From assembly GCA_002692965.1 (NCBI GenBank), contig NZNC01000012.1, positions 1-64,000 of the forward strand: a stretch of DNA of 64,000 nt, given 5' to 3'. A program made the position numbers and the translations under genes. Within the stretch, counting starts at the first letter, position 1. Every line of letters begins with the position of its first letter. Source of the DNA: Haliea sp. (GTDB taxonomy: Bacteria; Pseudomonadota; Gammaproteobacteria; Pseudomonadales; Halieaceae). The notes below the pieces were generated by a model. It saw nothing but the letters and a program-made list of their open reading frames with translations, was not told the DNA's origin and did not search any database. Shown piece after piece: positions 37,073 to 46,423 of this stretch.

Positions 37073-37091
37073 CGGCACCCGCCGGGTGCCG
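37073..37091 (+). other. Hairpin in the leader of the EctD-like gene
   Basis: CGGCACCC-GCC-GGGTGCCG forms an 8-bp perfect stem with a 3-nt loop; with a bulged C it extends to an 11-bp stem. It sits 62 nt upstream of the EctD-like start and 98 nt after the preceding gene. It could be a terminator for the small membrane-protein gene or a leader structure; no T-run is seen. Confidence 0.45.
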
Positions 37092-37153
37092 ACCCGAGAC
37101 AAACACCACTGGAGAACGCACGCACTACTGTCATTGTCAGGAGGATGCTACCC

Positions 37154-38080
37154 ATGGTCCGAAGACACGACCCCTACCCATCCAGAACCGGTGGCCAGGA
37201 GGCCATCCATCCCCGCCAGGACCCGGTGGTCTACGGCGGTCCACAGGCCGGCACGCCCGGCGCACTCAGCGGCGAGCAGCTGCAGCAATTTGAACGCGAG
37301 GGCTACCTGGTCCTCCCCGACCTGTTCAGCGACCTGCTGGAGCCCATCCGCGAGGAATTCCACACCTTGAGCCGGCGCATGCGCGGCGATGAGGCACTGT
37401 ATACCGAACCCGACAGCGACGAGCCGCGCACCCTGTTCAAGGTGCACGCCTGGAGCGACCTGCTGCAGCAGGTCATGCGCGACCCGCGCATCCTGACACC
37501 GGTGCAGCAGATTCTCGGCTCCGCGGCGACGACCATGCAGTCCCGCATCAACATCAAGCCGGCCTTCAAGGGCAAGTCCTTTCCCTGGCACTCCGCCTTC
37601 GAGACCTGGCACGTCGAGGATGGCATGCCGCGGATGCGCGCGGTGACCGCCTGGATCATGCTGACCGACAACAGCCCCCACAACGGGCCGCTCTATGTCA
37701 TCCCCGGCTCGCACAAGCACTACGTTTCCTGTGCCGGCACCACCGGGCGCGAGAACTACCGCACTTCACTGCGGCGCCAGACACTGGGGGTGCCGCGCAG
37801 CGAAACCCTCAAGGACATGTTGCAGGAGCAGCCCATTCACACCGTGTCCGGTCGCGCCGGCACGCTGGTGTTCCACGACTGCAACCTGCTGCACGGTTCC
37901 CCGGACAACATCTCCGCGGACCCGCGCAGCATCCTGATGTATGTCTACAACAGCGTGGAGAATGCGGTGGAGGCGCCTTTCAGCGACCTGCCCCCGCGGC
38001 CCCACTACCTGTGTGACCGGGAGGCGCAACCACTGTCGGCCCTGCAGCAGCCACTGCAGGTTCCCGCCCGGGCCGCCTGA
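37154..38080 (+). CDS. EctD-like Fe(II)/2-oxoglutarate enzyme with H-x-A in place of the H-x-D iron triad
   Basis: 308 residues from the ATG at 37154, chosen because AGGAGG lies 9 nt upstream (the ATG at 37145 is only 1 nt from it). It is recognisable as an ectoine-hydroxylase (EctD) homologue along its whole length: DPYPSR at the start, QSRINIKPAFKGK, FETWHVEDGMPRMRA, LTDN.. NGPLYVIPGSHKHY, LLHGSPDNIS and DPRS. The iron triad of EctD is H146-x-D148 plus a distal H. Here H146 and H247 are kept but residue 148 is alanine (codon GCC, 37595-37597). Q129, T151 and W152, which by position match reported ectoine contacts, and R258 (2-oxoglutarate) are kept. H-x-A/G is the signature of PhyH-type aliphatic halogenases such as SyrB2. 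No ectABC genes are nearby. Confidence 0.9.
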   Translation: MVRRHDPYPSRTGGQEAIHPRQDPVVYGGPQAGTPGALSGEQLQQFEREGYLVLPDLFSDLLEPIREEFHTLSRRMRGDEALYTEPDSDEPRTLFKVHAWSDLLQQVMRDPRILTPVQQILGSAATTMQSRINIKPAFKGKSFPWHSAFETWHVEDGMPRMRAVTAWIMLTDNSPHNGPLYVIPGSHKHYVSCAGTTGRENYRTSLRRQTLGVPRSETLKDMLQEQPIHTVSGRAGTLVFHDCNLLHGSPDNISADPRSILMYVYNSVENAVEAPFSDLPPRPHYLCDREAQPLSALQQPLQVPARAA

Positions 38081-38092
38081 GGGCCAAGGGGC

Positions 38093-39010
38093 TCACTCCG
38101 CGGCGAGAAAACCGATCCAGCGCTCCTCGGTGATGAAGTTCGGGTTGGCCCAGTCGGCCCACTTCTCGCCGAGGCCTTCCGCCACCACATCCTCCACACC
38201 GGCGCCCGCGGCCAGGCGACCGCGCACGTGGTCGCGTGTCGCCACCAGCATATCCGCGAAGCGCTGCAGGTCGGCCTTGTCGGCCACATCGCCATGCCCC
38301 GGGACGACCACGGTGTCGTCGTCAATCCGCGCCAGCACCGCCTGCACCCCGGCAATGTAGCCGTCGACCGTGCCGCCAGAGCTCATGTCCACGAAGGGGA
38401 AGCGGTCCTTGAAGAACAGGTCGCCCATGTGCACCACGTTTTCCGCGGCGAAGTACACCACACTGTCACCGTCGGTATGACCATTGGGGTAGTGCTGCAG
38501 CTCCAGCGTATCGCCGTTGAAATGCAGCGCCGCCGAGTCGCCGTAGGTGACCACTGGCAGGGCCTCCGGCGGGCTCGCCGCCTGTTCCACACCCAGGGCG
38601 GCAATGCGCCCGCCGCTGGCCATGCGCGCGCGCACGTTGTCGTGGGCCATAACCACCGTGCCCTGCTCACCCCACAGGGCATTGCCACCGGTATGATCCA
38701 GGTGCCAGTGGGTATTCAACAGAAACCGCGGCGTATCGGTGCTGGCGGAGAGTTCGCGCACAGCGCTGGCATAGGCCGGTGCCATGTCGGTGTAGTCGGC
38801 GTCAATCAGCAACACGCCGTCACCCCCCACCGAGGCGACGATATTGCCGCCTTTGCCCTGCAGCAGGTGCAGCGGCCCCTTCAGCGGCGCGGTAGTAAAC
38901 GAGGGGGCATCCTCCCCGGCGTGATTATCGGCCTGGGCCGGCGCGACAGCCAGGCAGGCAGCGGCGAACAGCGCGGGCAGGGCATTGCGCGTGGCATTCA
39001 TCAAAGACAT
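38093..39010 (-). CDS. Exported metallo-beta-lactamase-fold hydrolase
   Basis: 305 residues from the ATG at 39010 (GGGAG 7 nt upstream). A signal peptide ends around APAQA. The metal-binding motif is NTHWHLDHTGG, followed by a later GHTDGDSVVYF and VVPGHGDVAD, giving a full set of MBL ligands. The group includes periplasmic quinoprotein-relay, SoxH-like and lactonase-like hydrolases; the substrate is unknown. It converges on the EctD-like gene with 12 bp between stops. Confidence 0.88.
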   Translation of the reverse strand: MSLMNATRNALPALFAAACLAVAPAQADNHAGEDAPSFTTAPLKGPLHLLQGKGGNIVASVGGDGVLLIDADYTDMAPAYASAVRELSASTDTPRFLLNTHWHLDHTGGNALWGEQGTVVMAHDNVRARMASGGRIAALGVEQAASPPEALPVVTYGDSAALHFNGDTLELQHYPNGHTDGDSVVYFAAENVVHMGDLFFKDRFPFVDMSSGGTVDGYIAGVQAVLARIDDDTVVVPGHGDVADKADLQRFADMLVATRDHVRGRLAAGAGVEDVVAEGLGEKWADWANPNFITEERWIGFLAAE

Positions 39011-39099
39011 GGTAAAACTCCCGTGTTGGTGACCCGGGCGCACCGAGAGAGTCAGCCCGCAAAGGGCCACGCGACGCGCCGGAATGACAGACATGCCCG

Positions 39100-39348
39100 C
39101 TAGGCGTTGAGATCGGGAATCAGCTCGTCCTTGAGGCGCGCAATGGCGTCCTTCAGGCGCAGCTTCTCCTTCTTCATGCGTTGCAGCAGGATCTGGTTCT
39201 TGTAGGGGTAAGCGTAGAGTTCCGCGATGCGCTCGTCCAGCGCACGGTGGCGTTCACTGAGCAGAGCCAGACGCATCGCCGGCGGGATATCCTCGTTGGC
39301 GGCGTCGGATCCCGGGGGGCCGAGTGACGATTGCGGCGGCTCGTTCAT
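39100..39348 (-). CDS. DUF465 (YdcH-like) small protein
   Basis: 82 residues from the ATG at 39348. The C-terminal half has the DUF465 pattern (ERHRALDERIAELYAYPYKN, then LQRMKKEKLRLKDAIARLK), a predicted coiled helical hairpin. The function of the family is unknown. It has a disordered, proline-rich N-terminus. Confidence 0.8.
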   Translation of the reverse strand: MNEPPQSSLGPPGSDAANEDIPPAMRLALLSERHRALDERIAELYAYPYKNQILLQRMKKEKLRLKDAIARLKDELIPDLNA

Positions 39349-39392
39349 GGTCTGGCAGGGGTGCCCTGGTAAGCGATTACATGCATCGCACT

Positions 39393-40256
39393 CTACTCCT
39401 TCCCGCTGCCGGTGTAAAAGTGCGCCAGCAATTCCTGCCACAGGGGATGACCGGCGTCGCCCAGGGCGTAGAAATGCGGGCTCATCAAGCTGTCGCGGGC
39501 GTTGTAGCGCAGCGGTTTGCCATCCAGCCCCAGCACGGCACCGCCGCAAGCCTCGAGCAGGGCCTGGCCGGCGGCCACGTCCCATTCGCAGCAGGGGGAA
39601 AAACGCGGATAGAAATCGCCGCGGCCCTCGGCGATCTGGCAGAACTTCAAGGCACTGCCGCTATTGTCCCGCTCCAATGGGGCCTGCCAGCGGTCTTCCA
39701 GCCAGGCCAGGCACTCCCGCAACCGCGGGTTGCGGTGGCGGCGACTCGCCAGCACCACCAGCGGCGCTTCCGTGTTCAGCGGCCGGGCTGCCAGGATGTC
39801 CCGCGACCAGCTTTGCCCATCCACGCTGTGAAAACACCAGGCACCCTGCCCCGGGATGCCCAGATAGGCCCGGCGTTGCAGCGGCACGTAGAGCAAGCCA
39901 AGCACCGGCACATGGTCGCGCACCAGGGCAATGTTGATGGTGAACTCCCCGGTGCCGGCGACAAACTCCTTGGTGCCATCCAGGGGGTCCACCAGCCAGT
40001 AGCAGGGCCAGTTGCGGCGCTGGGCCTTGCGCGCCGGCGATGACTCCTCCGACAGCATGGGCCACTCGGGGGTGAGCTGCTTCAGGCCCCGGCAAAGGTG
40101 GACATGGGAATCCAGGTCGGCCTGGGTCAGCGGCGAGTCATCGCTCTTGGACTGCAGACCGGCGTCACCGGGGGCGTGGTAGTGGCTGCAGATCATCTCC
40201 CCGGCGTCGAAACACAGGCGCAACAGGGGGTCTGTCAGATCGTTCAGCTCAGGCAC
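39393..40256 (-). CDS. cysQ: 3'(2'),5'-bisphosphate nucleotidase
   Basis: 287 residues of the inositol-monophosphatase superfamily: LTQADLDSH, LSEESSPARK, and the metal signature WLVDPLDGTKEFVAGTGEFT, with a second CCEWDVAAGQALLEACGG. It dephosphorylates PAP/PAPS, so it would remove the by-product of sulfotransferases such as the Stf0 protein at 22327. Confidence 0.94.
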   Translation of the reverse strand: MPELNDLTDPLLRLCFDAGEMICSHYHAPGDAGLQSKSDDSPLTQADLDSHVHLCRGLKQLTPEWPMLSEESSPARKAQRRNWPCYWLVDPLDGTKEFVAGTGEFTINIALVRDHVPVLGLLYVPLQRRAYLGIPGQGAWCFHSVDGQSWSRDILAARPLNTEAPLVVLASRRHRNPRLRECLAWLEDRWQAPLERDNSGSALKFCQIAEGRGDFYPRFSPCCEWDVAAGQALLEACGGAVLGLDGKPLRYNARDSLMSPHFYALGDAGHPLWQELLAHFYTGSGKE

Positions 40257-40354
40257 GGCCTTTCCCGGCAGGATGGAGCCGATATTGTAGCACTGCAGCG
40301 AGCCACAAAACCCGGCATAATGCGCGGCCCATGCAACGCTCCGAGGGCCCCGCG

Positions 40355-41044
40355 ATGCTCGACTGGAACGCCATCGACACCGTGCTGCTGGACATGGACG
40401 GCACGCTGCTCGACCTGCATTTCGACAACTACTTCTGGCTCGACCACCTACCCCGGGTCTGGGGCGAGCGCCAGGGACTCAGCCCGGACGATGCCTCCGC
40501 GACACTCCAGGCACGCATCCACTCCCAGCGCGGCACCCTCAACTGGTACTCCCTGGACTACTGGTCCGAACAGCTCGACATGGACATTCCGGCCCTCAAG
40601 CAGGAACTGCGGCACATGATCCGCCTGCGCCCCTTCGCCCTGGAGTTCCTGCAGCGCCTACACGCCAGTCACCGCGAGGTGGTGCTGGTCACCAATGCCC
40701 ACCGCAAGACCCTCGACCTGAAAATGACCCAGGTCGACATCACCCCCTGGTTTGACCGCCTGGTGGTCTCCCACGACCTGGACTTCCCCAAGGAGGATCC
40801 ACAGTTCTGGCAACGCCTGCAGGCCCTGCACCCCTTCGACCCCGCGCGGACCCTGTTGATCGACGACACCGAGAGCGTCCTGGAGTCCGCCCACAACTAC
40901 GGCATCGCCCACCTGCTGACGCTGCTGCAGCCGGACAGCCAGCTGCAGAAACGCCTGGATACCCGCTTCCCGGGCATCCACCACTTCGACGAAATCATGC
41001 CCGAGCAACTGGACCTGCCCCGCACGGAGGCCGCCGGTGAGTGA
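40355..41044 (+). CDS. yrfG: GMP/IMP nucleotidase of the HAD superfamily
   Basis: 229 residues from the ATG at 40355 (GAGGG 7 nt upstream); an ATG at 40331 is in frame. HAD motifs are VLLDMDGTLLDLHFDNYFW (motif I), LVTNAHRKTL (motif II), the lysine in FPKEDP and LLIDDTES (motif IV). The DLxFDNYFW sequence is typical of YrfG. It overlaps hslR by 8 bp, the same pair as in E. coli. Confidence 0.94.
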   Translation: MLDWNAIDTVLLDMDGTLLDLHFDNYFWLDHLPRVWGERQGLSPDDASATLQARIHSQRGTLNWYSLDYWSEQLDMDIPALKQELRHMIRLRPFALEFLQRLHASHREVVLVTNAHRKTLDLKMTQVDITPWFDRLVVSHDLDFPKEDPQFWQRLQALHPFDPARTLLIDDTESVLESAHNYGIAHLLTLLQPDSQLQKRLDTRFPGIHHFDEIMPEQLDLPRTEAAGE

Positions 41045-41429
41045 ATTGAGCAAACTGCGTATCGACAAGTGGCTGTGGGCGGCGCGTTTCTTCAAGACCC
41101 GCAGCCTGGCCAAGGCCGCCATCGAGGGCGGCAAGATCCAGGTCAACGACCAGCGGGTCAAGGTTTCCAAGGAGATCAGCGTGGGCGACCGGCTGCAGAT
41201 CCGCCAGGGCTGGGACCTCAAGGTGGTGGTGGTAGACGCTCTCTCCGACCAGCGCCGCGGCGCCCCGGAAGCGCAGCAGCTCTACACGGAAACCCCGGAC
41301 AGTCTTGCCCGGCGGGAGTCCGAGGCTGCCGCCCGCAAGGCCGCCGGCGGCATGATCGAGCGACCGGCGACCAAGCCCACCAAGAAGCAGCGCCGCCAGA
41401 TCCACCGTTTCAAGGAAACGCCGCAATAA
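41037..41429 (+). CDS. hslR: Heat-shock protein 15, ribosome-associated S4-domain protein
   Basis: 130 residues from a GTG at 41037. An N-terminal S4 RNA-binding domain (LRIDKWLWAARFFKTRSLA, GGKIQVNDQRVKVSKEISVGD) and a basic C-terminal tail (TKPTKKQRRQIHRFK). Hsp15 rescues stalled 50S subunits carrying nascent chains. Coupled to yrfG. Confidence 0.95.
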   Translation: MSELSKLRIDKWLWAARFFKTRSLAKAAIEGGKIQVNDQRVKVSKEISVGDRLQIRQGWDLKVVVVDALSDQRRGAPEAQQLYTETPDSLARRESEAAARKAAGGMIERPATKPTKKQRRQIHRFKETPQ

Positions 41430-41494
41430 GCCGACGACACCACCGGACCGCCACGGCCATTCAAGCGCCAGCCGCTGGCCCGGCAGAGCGCGCT

Positions 41495-42700
41495 CTAGCT
41501 CGTTGCCACTTCCACGCAATCCCGCCCCCGCGCCTTGGCCCGATACAGCGCCAGGTCGGCGGCCTTGACCAGGTTCTGCGGGGTGGTCGCGTTGGTCGGC
41601 TTCACCGAGGCGACACCCTGGCTGACCGTGATGCAGGGCGCCACCGGTGAGGCGCCGTGTGGAATACGCGTATGATCGATTCGCTCGCGCAGGCGCTCGG
41701 CCGTGCGACGGGCAGCCGCCGCGTCGGCCCCCGGTAACACCAGAATGAACTCCTCGCCCCCGTAGCGGCCCGCCAGCTCACCGGCCCGTGCGACGGTACT
41801 GCGCATGATCTCCGCCAGCTGTTGCAAGACCTTGTCACCGGCATCGTGCCCGTAGGTATCGTTATAGGGCTTGAAGTAGTCGACATCCAGCATCACCACC
41901 GCAAGATGCCCACCATTGCGCCGCGCCCGATTGATCTCCTCCTGCAGCACGCGATTGACCAAGCGGCGGTTACCCAGGCCCGTCAGCTCATCGACATTGG
42001 CCAGGTCCACCAGCTGCTTGCGCGCCTCGGCCAGCTGGCGATTGCGATCGCGCAGGGAATCGCTCAGGTCCGACAGCTCCTGAGCCATGGTGGCACGCTC
42101 CCAGGTCGCGGAGATCATGCCCCGCACCGCCAGGTAGACCCGATCACTGGCAAACAGCAGCAGTCCGCAGAGGCCCAGGGTGAACAGGCCAATCAGCAAG
42201 TGCCAGGGTGCCTCCCAGTAGTGCAGCAGGCACCACCAGCCTATCGGCAGCAGGGCGGCGTAAAGCTGCACCAGGAAATACTCGCGCAGGGCCATGGTCA
42301 TGCCCATGGCCACCAGATTCACCAGCAAGATGCACAGCAGAAAGATGTACAGCAGTGCCGGCGGCGCGAAGCTCGCCGCGACAATAAAGGCAGTGGACCA
42401 TGCCAGACCGGTTGCCAGCGCCCCCAGCAGAAGCAGCGCATAGACCCGACCGGGCCGCTGGTGGTACTCGCCAAACTGCAGGGCCCGCTGGTTGTAACCG
42501 GCACGCAGCACGACGAGTGCGAGAACGCCCACGGCCCAGGCCAACAGAGCGGCGACAGGCAGGAACTGCCAGAACAGCAGCACCATGGCCAGTAGACCCA
42601 GCAGGTTGGCCCCCACCGTCGCCACGCGGCTATGCTGCAGCAGCAGCTCGAGCTGGGCGGACAGGAGTTCCCGCGCTGGAATGTGTCGCTGATAGACCAT
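41495..42700 (-). CDS. Membrane GGDEF diguanylate cyclase
   Basis: 401 residues. About six hydrophobic helices fill residues 25-200, followed by a coiled linker and a GGDEF domain with the active-site signature GGEEF at 314-318. The usual I-site RxxD position reads RAGE, so tight product inhibition may be lost. The membrane part resembles integral sensor modules without a large periplasmic loop. It is divergent from the SGNH-like gene. Confidence 0.92.
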   Translation of the reverse strand: MVYQRHIPARELLSAQLELLLQHSRVATVGANLLGLLAMVLLFWQFLPVAALLAWAVGVLALVVLRAGYNQRALQFGEYHQRPGRVYALLLLGALATGLAWSTAFIVAASFAPPALLYIFLLCILLVNLVAMGMTMALREYFLVQLYAALLPIGWWCLLHYWEAPWHLLIGLFTLGLCGLLLFASDRVYLAVRGMISATWERATMAQELSDLSDSLRDRNRQLAEARKQLVDLANVDELTGLGNRRLVNRVLQEEINRARRNGGHLAVVMLDVDYFKPYNDTYGHDAGDKVLQQLAEIMRSTVARAGELAGRYGGEEFILVLPGADAAAARRTAERLRERIDHTRIPHGASPVAPCITVSQGVASVKPTNATTPQNLVKAADLALYRAKARGRDCVEVATS

Positions 42701-42891
42701 CCACGGATGCTACAACGGCCGCGGCGGATTGGCGATGCCGACTACCCCGGATGGGGAAGCCCATCACACCCGCCTGACACAACTCCGATCGGCAACCGCA
42801 CCTCGAACCGCTGGCAAGCACCCATGACCCAGCGGTTTGCGATTGCCGCGGGAATCGCAGACACTAAAGCGCTCATCCAAAGAGATCCGCA

Positions 42892-43665
42892 ATGCTGTCC
42901 TGGCCCCTGATTCGCAACATCTGCCTGGCGCTGCTGCTCCTGCCCCTCGCCCACTTCGCGTGGGTGGTGGGAAGCGAGCATGCCCGGCGCCAGGCCCCGG
43001 GGCCGGAGGTGTGGCAAGCGGAAGTCGACGCCTATACTCGGGAAGCCCAAACCCTCAGCCTGCCGGCGGACCCTGTCCTGGTCGCCGGGGGCCGCCAGGT
43101 CAAACTCTGGGCCGGACTGGATCGCCTGCTGGCCCCCCGGCCGGTGCTGATGCGCGGCCTGGGTGACGCCACCGTCGACGACCTCATTTATCACTACAGC
43201 GACCTGATTGGCTACTACCGACCGGAGAGCCTGATCCTGCTGGTGGGCAACAGCGAATTCCAGCAACGTGATGACAAGGAGCCCACTGAATTACTGCAGG
43301 CCGTACAGCAGTTTGCCGCGATCGACCGGGAGCATCGACCCAGCGGGCAGCTCTACCTGATCGGCCCGGTCAAGACACCGTTCTACCCGGAGGATCACCG
43401 GCGAATCGCCCAGGCGAATACCCTCCTGGCGGCCTGGGCCGCGGGGGAGCCCGGGGTCACCTACCTCGATCCCGCTCCGGTACTCGAAGATGCCGAGGGC
43501 AAACCCGACGGCAGCTACTTCCGGCCCGGCGGCCAATACCTGAACCGGCAGGGCTACCTGCGCCTCGGGGTCTTGCTGCGCGCGGCGCTGGAAGCCCGTG
43601 AGACACCCCACACCCCCGCAGAAAGTTACGTGAATAGCACCGGGAGTTCTGCGAATGCGCAATGA
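42892..43665 (+). CDS. SGNH/GDSL-fold exported protein lacking the catalytic serine
   Basis: 257 residues with an N-terminal membrane anchor or signal (ICLALLLLPLAHFAWVVG). The SGNH layout is visible: block I position VAGGRQVKLWAG, block II RGLGDATVDDL, block III VGNSEF, and a block V-like GQYLNRQGYLRLG. The GDS serine of block I and the histidine before LN in block V are not present, so hydrolase activity is doubtful. It may be a pseudoenzyme or binding protein. It lies 18 bp before dxs. Confidence 0.7.
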   Translation: MLSWPLIRNICLALLLLPLAHFAWVVGSEHARRQAPGPEVWQAEVDAYTREAQTLSLPADPVLVAGGRQVKLWAGLDRLLAPRPVLMRGLGDATVDDLIYHYSDLIGYYRPESLILLVGNSEFQQRDDKEPTELLQAVQQFAAIDREHRPSGQLYLIGPVKTPFYPEDHRRIAQANTLLAAWAAGEPGVTYLDPAPVLEDAEGKPDGSYFRPGGQYLNRQGYLRLGVLLRAALEARETPHTPAESYVNSTGSSANAQ

Positions 43666-43683
43666 ATGCGCTAGAATTCGCAC

Positions 43684-45627
43684 ATGTTGACCGAGATCCC
43701 CGTCACCCTGCCCGACACCCCCCTACTGACCGCCGTGGATCAGGGCCGCCCCCTGCGCGAACTGTCGGAGGCAGAACTGGAGCAGCTGGCGCAGGAGCTG
43801 CGCGCCTTCCTGCTTTACACCGTTGGACAGACCGGCGGGCATTTCGGGGCCGGGCTCGGCGTGGTAGAGCTGACCATCGCCCTGCACGCCATCTACAACA
43901 CCCCCGACGACCGCATTGTCTGGGACGTGGGCCATCAGACCTACCCCCACAAGATTCTCACCGGGCGCATGCAGCAGATGCACAGCATGCGCCAGGCCGG
44001 CGGATTGGCGGGCTTCCCCAAGCGCAGCGAGAGCCCCTACGACACCTTCGGCGTCGGCCACTCCTCCACCAGCATATCCGCCGCCATGGGCATGGCCCTG
44101 GCCGCCCGGCAGCAGGGCCTCGACCGCAAAGTGGTGGCCGTGATCGGCGACGGTGCCATCACTGGTGGCATGGCGATCGAGGCCCTGGCCCATGCCGGCC
44201 ACGAGCGCCCGGACATGCTGGTGATTCTCAATGACAACCAGATGTCCATCGGCCACAACGTCGGCGGCCTGGCCAGCTACTTCGCCAAGATCTGGGCCAG
44301 CAAGACTTACATCTCCCTGCGCGAGGGCACCAAGCGCATCCTCAGCCGCATCAAGCCCGCCTGGGACCTGGCCAAGCGCACCGAAGAGCACATGAAGGGC
44401 ATGGTCGCCCCCGGCACCCTGTTCGAGGAGCTGGGCTGGCACTACATCGGCCCCCTGGATGGCCACGACCTGCCGCAGCTGCTGCAGACCCTGGAAAACA
44501 TGAAGGATCTGGAAGGCCCCCAGTTCCTGCATATCCGCACCATGAAGGGCAAGGGCTTCGCCCCCGCCGAGGCCGACCCGGTGGGCTATCACGCCATCAA
44601 CAAGATCGAGGCCAAGCCCCGCGGCCCCCAGCCGGCCACCCCGCCGGCAGTGAAAAAGCCCAAGTACCAGGAAGTCTTCGGCCGCTGGCTCTGCGACATG
44701 GCCGAGCGCGACCCGCTGCTGGTGGGGATCACCCCCGCCATGTGCGAAGGCTCCGGCCTGGTGGACTTCGCCAAACGCTTCCCCGAGCGCTACCACGACG
44801 TCGCCATTGCCGAACAGCACGCCGTCACCCTGGCCGCCGGCATGGCCTGCGATGGACTGAAGCCGGTGGTGGCCATCTACTCCACCTTCCTGCAGCGCGC
44901 CTACGACCAGCTGATCCACGACGTGGCGATCCAGAACCTGGGCGTCACCTTCGCCATCGACCGCGCCGGCCTGGTCGGCCAGGACGGCCCCACCCACCAC
45001 GGCGCTTTCGACCTCAGCTACCTGCGCTGCATCCCCAACCTGGTGATCGGCGCCCCCTCCGACGAGAACGAGTGCCGGCAGATGCTCTACACCGGCTACC
45101 GCCACGCCGGGCCTGCGGCCATCCGCTACCCCCGGGGAACCGGCCCCGGCGCGCTGATCGCCGAGGAGATGAGCGAGCTGGAGATTGGCAAAGCGGTGGA
45201 AGTGCGCCGCGGCGAGGGGGTGGCGATCCTGGCTTTTGGTACGGTGCTGGCTGAAGCCATGAAAGCAGGCGAGGCGCTGAATGCCACGGTGGTGGACATG
45301 CGCTGGGTGAAGCCGCTGGATGAGGCGATGGTGTTGAAGCTGGCGGAAGAGCATGAGTTGCTGGTGACGGTGGAGGATAATGCGGTGGCGGGGGGTGCTG
45401 GGAGTGGAGCTGTAGAGTTGTTGCTGGCCCGTGGCTCAGCCGTGCGCTGCCTGCAGATCGGCCTACCGGATGCGTTTGTGGAGCATGGCTCGCAGCAGGA
45501 GCAGTGGCGGCAAGTGGGGTTGGATGCACCGGAAATTGTAGAGCGAGTGCGCATCTCCCCGCCCCAACGACTGCAGGATGCCGCCAGCCGCGTGGCGCTG
45601 GAAGCCGTCGTTCACAAAGCCCCTTGA
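43684..45627 (+). CDS. dxs: 1-Deoxy-D-xylulose-5-phosphate synthase
   Basis: 647 residues with the thiamine-diphosphate motif [14 protein letters not shown] and Mg-binding [13 protein letters not shown], the catalytic H in [15 protein letters not shown], and [19 protein letters not shown] with [15 protein letters not shown] in the second half. It makes DXP from pyruvate and glyceraldehyde-3-phosphate, the first step of the MEP isoprenoid pathway. In related genomes it follows ispA; here it lies about 9 kb upstream of xseB-ispA. From about 45180 its codons change from mostly C-ending to G/T-ending. Confidence 0.96.
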   Translation: MLTEIPVTLPDTPLLTAVDQGRPLRELSEAELEQLAQELRAFLLYTVGQTGGHFGAGLGVVELTIALHAIYNTPDDRIVWDVGHQTYPHKILTGRMQQMHSMRQAGGLAGFPKRSESPYDTFGVGHSSTSISAAMGMALAARQQGLDRKVVAVIGDGAITGGMAIEALAHAGHERPDMLVILNDNQMSIGHNVGGLASYFAKIWASKTYISLREGTKRILSRIKPAWDLAKRTEEHMKGMVAPGTLFEELGWHYIGPLDGHDLPQLLQTLENMKDLEGPQFLHIRTMKGKGFAPAEADPVGYHAINKIEAKPRGPQPATPPAVKKPKYQEVFGRWLCDMAERDPLLVGITPAMCEGSGLVDFAKRFPERYHDVAIAEQHAVTLAAGMACDGLKPVVAIYSTFLQRAYDQLIHDVAIQNLGVTFAIDRAGLVGQDGPTHHGAFDLSYLRCIPNLVIGAPSDENECRQMLYTGYRHAGPAAIRYPRGTGPGALIAEEMSELEIGKAVEVRRGEGVAILAFGTVLAEAMKAGEALNATVVDMRWVKPLDEAMVLKLAEEHELLVTVEDNAVAGGAGSGAVELLLARGSAVRCLQIGLPDAFVEHGSQQEQWRQVGLDAPEIVERVRISPPQRLQDAASRVALEAVVHKAP

Positions 45628-45658
45628 CGCCGAGCGTGGCGACACCGCCGAGCCGGCT

Positions 45659-46423
45659 ATGACACGAACATACCAGCACAATTATTCCGAGATCCGCCCC
45701 TCCGTCTTCAACCTGGAGCAACGTCAGCGCAAAGCATTCACCGTGGTCAAAGTATGCAAGGACTTCCTGCAGACTGAAGACCTGACCCACCTCACGCTTC
45801 TGGATGTGGGCAGCTCCAGCGGTATCATCGATAACTTCCTGGCGGATTACTTCGGCAGTGTTACAGGCATCGACATTGATGCGCCGGCCATGTCTTGGGC
45901 TCAAGCGAACTTCCACAAGGCTAACCTGCACTACGCACAAGGCGATGCCATGCAGCTCGCCTTCCCGAATGACCAATTCGATATTGTGGTCTGCTCGCAC
46001 GTTTACGAGCATGTACCCGATGCAAAGGTCATGTTTGAAGAGATCCTCCGGGTGCTGAAGCCCGGTGGCTTCTGCTATTTTTCCGGCAACAACCGCATGA
46101 TGTGGATGGAGCCGCACTACCGTCTGCCGCTGCTATCCCTGCTGCCAAGGCCCCTGGCACACCGCTACATGCGTCTTGCCGGCAAGGGCGATTATTACCA
46201 TGAGAAACATCTGAGCTATCGTGCCCTAAAGGCACTATGTGAAAGCTTTCAATTGCACGACTATTCCCTCTCCATCATCCGGGACCCTGCCCGCTTCGGC
46301 GCGGATTACATGCTCGTCCCTGGGAGCCCAAAGTGGAAACTGGCCAAAACCGTGGCCCGACTGGCCCCATGGGCGACACCACATATCTGGCTGCTGCAGA
46401 AGCCAGCGGGCTCCCGGCCATGA
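45659..46423 (+). CDS. Class I SAM-dependent methyltransferase
   Basis: 254 residues from the ATG at 45659, starting 31 bp after dxs. The SAM-binding motif is LLDVGSSSGIIDNFL, followed by GIDIDAPAMSWA, GDAMQLAFPNDQFDIVVCSHVYEHVPD and the post-IV loop VLKPGGFCYF. Likely a methyltransferase for a glycan or lipid intermediate, given the glycosyltransferase coupled to it (ATGA overlap). Confidence 0.85.
   Translation: MTRTYQHNYSEIRPSVFNLEQRQRKAFTVVKVCKDFLQTEDLTHLTLLDVGSSSGIIDNFLADYFGSVTGIDIDAPAMSWAQANFHKANLHYAQGDAMQLAFPNDQFDIVVCSHVYEHVPDAKVMFEEILRVLKPGGFCYFSGNNRMMWMEPHYRLPLLSLLPRPLAHRYMRLAGKGDYYHEKHLSYRALKALCESFQLHDYSLSIIRDPARFGADYMLVPGSPKWKLAKTVARLAPWATPHIWLLQKPAGSRP

Noticed and set aside
37145..37153. 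Earlier ATG for the EctD-like gene
   Set aside because: It is only 1 nt from the AGGAGG site, too close for initiation; the ATG at 37154 has proper spacing and matches EctD numbering.
43723..45354. A 543-codon open frame opposite dxs
   Set aside because: A shadow of the dxs reading frame caused by GC-rich third positions; no motifs.
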